64,000 bases of DNA, taken from COE1 sp949066965 (GTDB lineage Bacteria; Bacillota; Clostridia; Lachnospirales; Lachnospiraceae). The stretch is from assembly GCA_949066965.1 (NCBI GenBank), contig CARTDA010000003.1:124001-188000 (forward strand), given 5' to 3'. How positions within the stretch are numbered: position 1 is the stretch's first letter; every line of letters starts with the position of its first letter. Shown here in pieces: positions 59,715 to 64,000 of this stretch. A program made the position numbers and the translations under genes. The notes under the pieces are model-generated. The model was not told the origin of the DNA. It saw nothing but the letters and a program-made list of their open reading frames with translations, and made no database searches.

Positions 59715-61433
59715 TTAGCACTGTTCAACCAGCTTCTTTAATGCCGCAAGCGCCTCATCCGGAAGCTTATCATAGCCTTCCTTCTTCGTCGCGAAGCCTT
59801 CAACAGCGTCTACACGGTTCTGCATAGCTGACTTCAACGCTGCAACATACTCAGCATTGTTCATATCAGGCTTGAACGCATCACTTGTCTTTCCTGACCA
59901 GTCATACATAATCTCGATATCGTCAAAGTTGCCCCACTTCTCAAAGTTAGCCTTTCCTTCCACGATTGTCTCAAGGATGCCCAATGTGTCAGCCGGCTTA
60001 ACCTTTGTTCCCATGAAGTCACCTGTATTTACGATATAGCATGCTACATCCTTCTCCTCAACCAGCTTCTTGAACTTCTCATAGTCATTTACAAGCGGAT
60101 ATGTCCGGAACGGATTTGCATAAGGAACGATTCTAAGTGCATTCAAGTCTGTACCTGCCGCAACACGCTCTGCCGTGGATGTCTTTGTAGCGAGTGTCGC
60201 ACCCATAACAGATGCAAGTGCTGCACCTTTGAGCTTCACTACAGGCGGGATGGTAGGATCCTTCATAATCCAGAAGATTGCATTTACAGGAGCATCAATC
60301 TTGTCAACGCGGTTTGGCGACCACAGTTTTGACTTGATTGCACGTCCGTTACCATTTCTGATATCCTCTGTTACCAGCTGAATCTTTCCATCCTCGTCAA
60401 TTGTCGCAGAACAGTTCTGTGCGGACAACAGATACTCATTGTCAGGACATCCTGTCGGATAGTCCGCTGTCTTGTCAAAATATGTAGGCTCGAGTGCGAT
60501 GGATGCACAGGTATCCGTATTGATAATGAATGCATCATCATGGAGCACCTTAATGCCGCCAAATGCGTCATACTTTCCGCCATGCTTCGCGTGTGTCAGA
60601 GTAGACTTACCTGATCCTGACAATCCATATACAGATGCCACAAATTTCTTTCCACCTTCAAGCGAGTACTCCTTCTGTCCACCGTGGCATGATGCATAGC
60701 CATTTCTGTTTGCGAGCGCCCACGCCATTGTAAGCGTGCCTTTCTTGTGCTCTCCGAAATACTTCATGCCAAGAATGGCTGCACAGTTCTGGTTGGTATC
60801 AAAATAGCAGAGTGTCAGAGGATCGCTCAGGCAGCTGTAGTCAACATCCGGCGCCTCATGCGGTGCCCACTGGGGATCTGAGAAGATATAGATATCTGGC
60901 TCATTTCCGTCACCGACAGGCTTGGAAGTCTTGTACATTTTTACATACTCATCAGACATATACTGGAAATTAATCATCCAGTTGTAAAGAAGGTTCTCCT
61001 CTCCTTCCGGAATCAGGAGATGTGCCTTTACCATAAACTCAGGGTCAAGACCAACGAAGCACTCCGCATGATACATTGTCTTCCAGCGTGTCTCGTACAC
61101 CGCATCCATGACAACCTTGTCAAGCTTTGCCTCGTCAACGCCCGGCTCGCCCTTGATACGGCGTGCTGCTGCATAGCGTCCTGTTACAGCGCCGTCATTA
61201 AATAAAAGCACTCTTGCGTCCTTCTCCAGACCAAACGTTTCGCCGTCCTTAATTTTCATATCCGTAACGATAGTACCCGGTGAGTTCTTTGCTAACTCAT
61301 ACGCTTCCTTCAAAGTATTTACCTTTACTACGTTATTTCCGTAAAAAGCAGCCTCGATGATAGAACGTGTCTTAGAAAATCCTACCTTTCCAGCTCCGAT
61401 TTCGGAAATGGGATAATACGCTTTAGTTGACAT
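59715..61433 (-). CDS. pckA: Phosphoenolpyruvate carboxykinase (ATP)
   Basis: The 572-residue enzyme has the kinase-1a loop GLSGSGKST, the metal-binding HDD in KVLHDDAFI, and the PCK-specific ALEPTYFDKTADYPTG segment. It interconverts oxaloacetate + ATP and PEP + CO2 + ADP, which in fermentative anaerobes may run in the anaplerotic direction. GGAGG precedes the ATG. The promoter and a leader hairpin lie upstream. Confidence 0.95.
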   Translation of the reverse strand: MSTKAYYPISEIGAGKVGFSKTRSIIEAAFYGNNVVKVNTLKEAYELAKNSPGTIVTDMKIKDGETFGLEKDARVLLFNDGAVTGRYAAARRIKGEPGVDEAKLDKVVMDAVYETRWKTMYHAECFVGLDPEFMVKAHLLIPEGEENLLYNWMINFQYMSDEYVKMYKTSKPVGDGNEPDIYIFSDPQWAPHEAPDVDYSCLSDPLTLCYFDTNQNCAAILGMKYFGEHKKGTLTMAWALANRNGYASCHGGQKEYSLEGGKKFVASVYGLSGSGKSTLTHAKHGGKYDAFGGIKVLHDDAFIINTDTCASIALEPTYFDKTADYPTGCPDNEYLLSAQNCSATIDEDGKIQLVTEDIRNGNGRAIKSKLWSPNRVDKIDAPVNAIFWIMKDPTIPPVVKLKGAALASVMGATLATKTSTAERVAAGTDLNALRIVPYANPFRTYPLVNDYEKFKKLVEEKDVACYIVNTGDFMGTKVKPADTLGILETIVEGKANFEKWGNFDDIEIMYDWSGKTSDAFKPDMNNAEYVAALKSAMQNRVDAVEGFATKKEGYDKLPDEALAALKKLVEQC

Positions 61434-61468
61434 ATAAGATCCTCCTTAATATATTATAATTTTATTCA

Positions 61469-61506
61469 AACCGTTACGAACCATAATTTCCTATCTGATA
61501 ACGGTT
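61469..61506 (-). promoter_or_regulatory. Leader hairpin of pckA
   Basis: AACCGTTA (61469-61476) pairs with TAACGGTT (61499-61506) in the untranslated leader. No terminator follows, so its role is unclear. Confidence 0.45.
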
Positions 61507-61545
61507 ATGAGTGTAGGGATAAGGGATACTTCCCTCAATAGATAA

Positions 61546-61574
61546 ATTATCTCAAAACCTTAGCTAAAAGTCAA
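61546..61574 (-). promoter_or_regulatory. Promoter of pckA
   Basis: TTGACT (61569-61574) and GATAAT (61546-61551) are separated by 17 bases on the minus strand; the leader is about 105 bases. Confidence 0.75.
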
Positions 61575-61651
61575 TAAAATATGCATAAACTTCTTTAAAA
61601 AACAAGACTTTTTTGTTAACTTACGCTTATGTTCCAGAATTTTCCAATCCA

Positions 61652-63448
61652 TCATACGGCGCGCGTGGCATAATTCAGCTTTTCCAGCTCCTCCCCCTCA
61701 AAATACGGCGCAAGTTTCTCGAATACCTGTCTGTGGTAGGCATTCAGTTTTCTGATGTCGGACGGCTCCATGTACTGGATATCTATGGCATCAAGGTCAA
61801 TGGGTACGTATGTCAGATGGCGAAATCCCATAAACTGTCCATACACATTTTTGCTCTCTTTTACAATCTCGACAATATTCTCCGTGCGGATGCCGTGGCT
61901 GTCCTGCACATACATGCCCGGCTCGTCGGAAACAATCATGCCCTCCTCAAGGACGGCTTCTTTTTTCTCAGGCTTATACTGCCAGCTCAGCCTATGCGGT
62001 CCTTCATGGACATTCAGGATATACCCTATGCCATGGCCAGTGCCATGTTTGTAATCCAGCGCACACTCCCAGAGCGGTTCCCTTGCGATTATGTCAAGAT
62101 TCCGCCCAGTACAGCCGGACAAAAACCTGGTATCTGCCAGCCGCAGCATGGCACAGGCGACTTTGGTAAAATGCATCTTCATCTCGTCTGTCACCGCGCC
62201 GAGCGCAACCGTCCTGGTCACATCTGTTGTTCCGCCCTCATACTGTCCACCCGAGTCAACCAGATAAAAGCCATCTGCCCCGATGGTGTCCGAATGCTCC
62301 TCTGTCGCACTGTAATGCGCCATCGCCGCATTTGCCTTGTAAGCACTTATCGTCTCGAACGACAAATCCAAGAATCCAGGAATTTCAGCCCGCATTGCAT
62401 CCAGCTTTTTCGCCACGCCAAGTTCATCCATCGGAACCTTTCCGGCATTTTCCTTCATCCAGAACAGAAATTTTGTCAGCACCACACTGTCCTCAAGGTA
62501 ACATCTCCTGATGTTTTCCAGCTCGACCGGATTTTTGACTGCCTTTAGAAGCTCTGTCGGATTTTCTTTGTCAACAAGCTCTGCGCGGCTCTGCACCAGC
62601 TTATAGAGCATGTAGTTACTGCCTGCGCCGGAACACCATACCTTTCCCTTTATCGCACAGTTCTTCAGATAATCTGAAATATCAGTATATTTTTGACATG
62701 ACACGCCGCTTTTTTCCAAGTGTGCCTTTACTTCCTCGGTCAGCGCCTCATCCTGAATAAACAGAACAGCCGCATCCATGGAAAGAAAGGTATACGAAAG
62801 TGCCACCGGATTGTGCTCCACATCATTTGCACGGACATTATAGAGCCACATGATATCGTCGAGCTTTGCTATCAGAAGATGCTCCGCGCCTTCCTCCGCC
62901 ATCCTTTCCCTTACCCTGGAAAGCTTTTCCTCCACACGCATCCCACAGCTTTCTTCCGGCACAATCCACAGTCTGCTCATGGGCATCGCCGGTCTGTCTT
63001 TCCAAAGCTGCGCTGCGACATCCCTGTCATAGACAAACTTCACGTCTTTATCCGCGAGCGCCTCCTCGAGCTCCTTCCCAAATGACGCGCTCACTACCCT
63101 GCCGTCAAATCCGATCGTCTGACCCTCCGTGACTTGCTTTCCAAGGTACTCTTTTATTGTGGGGACGCCTTCCTCCTCCATCCGGTACAGTACGATGCCC
63201 GACCCTTCCAGCTCTTTCTCCGCCTGTACAAAATATCTGCCATCCGTCCATAGTCCGGCTTCCTCATTACCAACAACAAGTGTGCCTGCCGAACCGGTGA
63301 ACCCTGACAGGAACGCCCTCATTTTAAAATAATCGCTGACATACTCCGAGCTATGGTAATCGGCTGTCGGCACAATATAGAAATCTATATTTTCCTGCGC
63401 CAGCAGTTTCTGTAATGCCCCAATTCTCTGTTTTACCGCATTTCCCAT
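61652..63448 (-). CDS. pepP: Xaa-Pro aminopeptidase (M24)
   Basis: The 598-residue enzyme has two creatinase-like N-terminal domains and a pita-bread C-terminal domain. Its metal ligands are in VDSGGQYEGGTTDVTRT (two Asp), GHGIGY (His), DEPGMY (Glu) and IRTENI (Glu). It removes N-terminal residues before proline, complementing oligopeptide uptake. The ATG at 63448 follows AGGTG; the GTG at 63457 is less likely. A small membrane protein gene lies 19 bases upstream. Confidence 0.92.
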   Translation of the reverse strand: MGNAVKQRIGALQKLLAQENIDFYIVPTADYHSSEYVSDYFKMRAFLSGFTGSAGTLVVGNEEAGLWTDGRYFVQAEKELEGSGIVLYRMEEEGVPTIKEYLGKQVTEGQTIGFDGRVVSASFGKELEEALADKDVKFVYDRDVAAQLWKDRPAMPMSRLWIVPEESCGMRVEEKLSRVRERMAEEGAEHLLIAKLDDIMWLYNVRANDVEHNPVALSYTFLSMDAAVLFIQDEALTEEVKAHLEKSGVSCQKYTDISDYLKNCAIKGKVWCSGAGSNYMLYKLVQSRAELVDKENPTELLKAVKNPVELENIRRCYLEDSVVLTKFLFWMKENAGKVPMDELGVAKKLDAMRAEIPGFLDLSFETISAYKANAAMAHYSATEEHSDTIGADGFYLVDSGGQYEGGTTDVTRTVALGAVTDEMKMHFTKVACAMLRLADTRFLSGCTGRNLDIIAREPLWECALDYKHGTGHGIGYILNVHEGPHRLSWQYKPEKKEAVLEEGMIVSDEPGMYVQDSHGIRTENIVEIVKESKNVYGQFMGFRHLTYVPIDLDAIDIQYMEPSDIRKLNAYHRQVFEKLAPYFEGEELEKLNYATRAV

Positions 63449-63467
63449 ATGTATCACCTCATACCCT

Positions 63468-63818
63468 TTATTTCGTTATTCCAACCAGATATTTTTTCTG
63501 TGCATTCATAAGCAGTATTCCATATCCGACAATCACCGCCACTGTCACAACCCGCAGCGCCATGTCCGCAGCAGGATACAGCTGAAAGATTCCAAGTGCC
63601 CCCAAAAGCCCTGCTGCCAGAAGTATCACCCCTGTCAAAAATGTAAAGGGAAACGTATATTTTATAAACCCCTCCGGATCCTTTGCCCGGTCAGTCGGAA
63701 ACCCTTTTCCAACAAGCATTTCCGGAATCTTGTTGGAGGACTTCATCTGAATGGCCCAGTAAACAATGTAAACGCCGCACGCCACAATCAGCAGATCCAA
63801 TATCATTCCAAAGCTCAT
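63468..63818 (-). CDS. Small membrane protein of unknown function
   Basis: The 116-residue protein has three hydrophobic segments (about 4-22, 53-74 and 82-104) and a short polar loop with MLVGKGFPTDRAKDPEGFIKY. I do not recognise a family. GGAGG precedes the ATG at 63818; the longer frame to 63899 passes through a terminator hairpin and is rejected. It probably forms an operon with pepP. Confidence 0.7.
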   Translation of the reverse strand: MSFGMILDLLIVACGVYIVYWAIQMKSSNKIPEMLVGKGFPTDRAKDPEGFIKYTFPFTFLTGVILLAAGLLGALGIFQLYPAADMALRVVTVAVIVGYGILLMNAQKKYLVGITK

Positions 63819-63834
63819 TTGCCGCCTCCTTATC

Positions 63835-63860
63835 GGGCAGGAAAAAGCCTTTCCCTGCCC
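63835..63860. other. Hairpin upstream of the small membrane protein gene
   Basis: GGGCAGG (63835-63841) pairs with CCTGCCC at the end of 63850-63860, extended by A-T pairs after one mismatch. Together with the next hairpin it fills the gap before the membrane protein gene. Confidence 0.5.
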
Positions 63861-63870
63861 ATGAAACACA

Positions 63871-63906
63871 GAAACTCCTGTCTGCATCTCACAGACCAAG
63901 AGTTTC
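63871..63906 (-). terminator. Terminator-like hairpin after the right-edge gene
   Basis: GAAACTC (63871-63877) pairs with GAGTTTC (63900-63906), enclosing a GTCTG/CAGAC inner stem. It lies 20 bases after the stop of the gene at the right edge. Confidence 0.6.
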
Positions 63907-63925
63907 CGTCACATTACAATCATTC

Positions 63926-64000
63926 CTATATTCCAAGAAACTTCATGACAACAGACTTCATATCCCCCTTATCACATACGGTGTCATGGAGCACCGGCGC
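63926..64000 (-). CDS. C-terminal end of an unidentified gene
   Basis: An open frame enters from the right edge and ends at TAG (63926-63928). The last 24 residues are APVLHDTVCDKGD followed by MKSVVMKFLGI. A terminator-like hairpin follows. The fragment is too short to assign a family. Confidence 0.5.
   Translation of the reverse strand, partial: APVLHDTVCDKGDMKSVVMKFLGI

Noticed and set aside
61613..62548. 311-codon plus-strand open frame opposite pepP
   Set aside because: It overlaps the metal-binding domain of pepP in antisense and shows no domain or start signal.

Overview
The window reads as a chromosomal stretch from a low-to-mid GC, Gram-positive, anaerobic Clostridia bacterium, most likely a motile member of the Lachnospiraceae. 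Supporting signs are purine-rich GGAGG-type ribosome binding sites throughout, a T-box in front of pheST, a tmRNA whose tag reads (A)EDNLAYAA, SpoIID-, CheV-, Hpt- and BlaI/BlaR1-type genes, a PEP carboxykinase of the ATP type, a formate/nitrite channel, and a convergent PaaK / PaaI-thioesterase pair. The genus cannot be fixed from the sequence alone. No rRNA, tRNA, CRISPR array, insertion sequence or prophage is visible.

Layout. 1-9.5 kb: the 5' end of greA, a FocA/NirC channel divergent from a LacI-type regulator, lysA behind a TrmB-like regulator, a first BlaI/BlaR1 pair, two small metabolic or membrane genes, and kduD. 9.5-17.4 kb: lepB and an oligopeptide ABC operon (oppA-B-C-D-F). Its OppC carries a seven-repeat RCC1-type beta-propeller between its first membrane helix and the permease core. 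The operon is preceded by a leader with mutually exclusive hairpins and an intrinsic terminator. 17.4-31 kb: ung, an isolated hisHF pair, a giant acidic repeat protein translationally coupled to a degenerate SIR2-like protein, cheV, a lipoprotein, a two-component system, an Hpt protein and cheA. Much of this looks like a chemotaxis and signalling neighbourhood.

31-45.5 kb: a secreted SGNH hydrolase, a cytidylate-kinase-like protein, a ComEC-like secreted metallo-hydrolase, tmRNA, PaaI/PaaK, a GH43 remnant with a large internal deletion, a DUF362 protein, a PilZ protein, an AT-rich coupled three-gene cassette of unknown function, queA, and pheST with its T-box. 45.5-64 kb: a hemerythrin-CheC-like fusion, yihY, a SpoIID protein, a probable 6S RNA, an ATPase-like/TPR/GGDEF protein in an operon with a DUF5722 protein, a VanSR-like two-component system, a second BlaI/M56 pair whose M56 gene is interrupted by an in-frame TAG, pckA, a prolyl aminopeptidase, a small membrane protein, and the end of an unidentified gene.

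Most genes lie on the minus strand and form short operons. Ten or more transcription units have well-formed -35/-10 promoters that I could locate exactly. A short dispersed intergenic repeat beginning ATGCACAC occurs four times, and two smaller hairpin repeats occur twice each. The strongest leads are the propeller-bearing OppC with its switch-like leader, the SIR2-like/acidic-repeat pair behind CheV, the AT-rich three-gene cassette, and the P-loop-less ATPase-like GGDEF protein.
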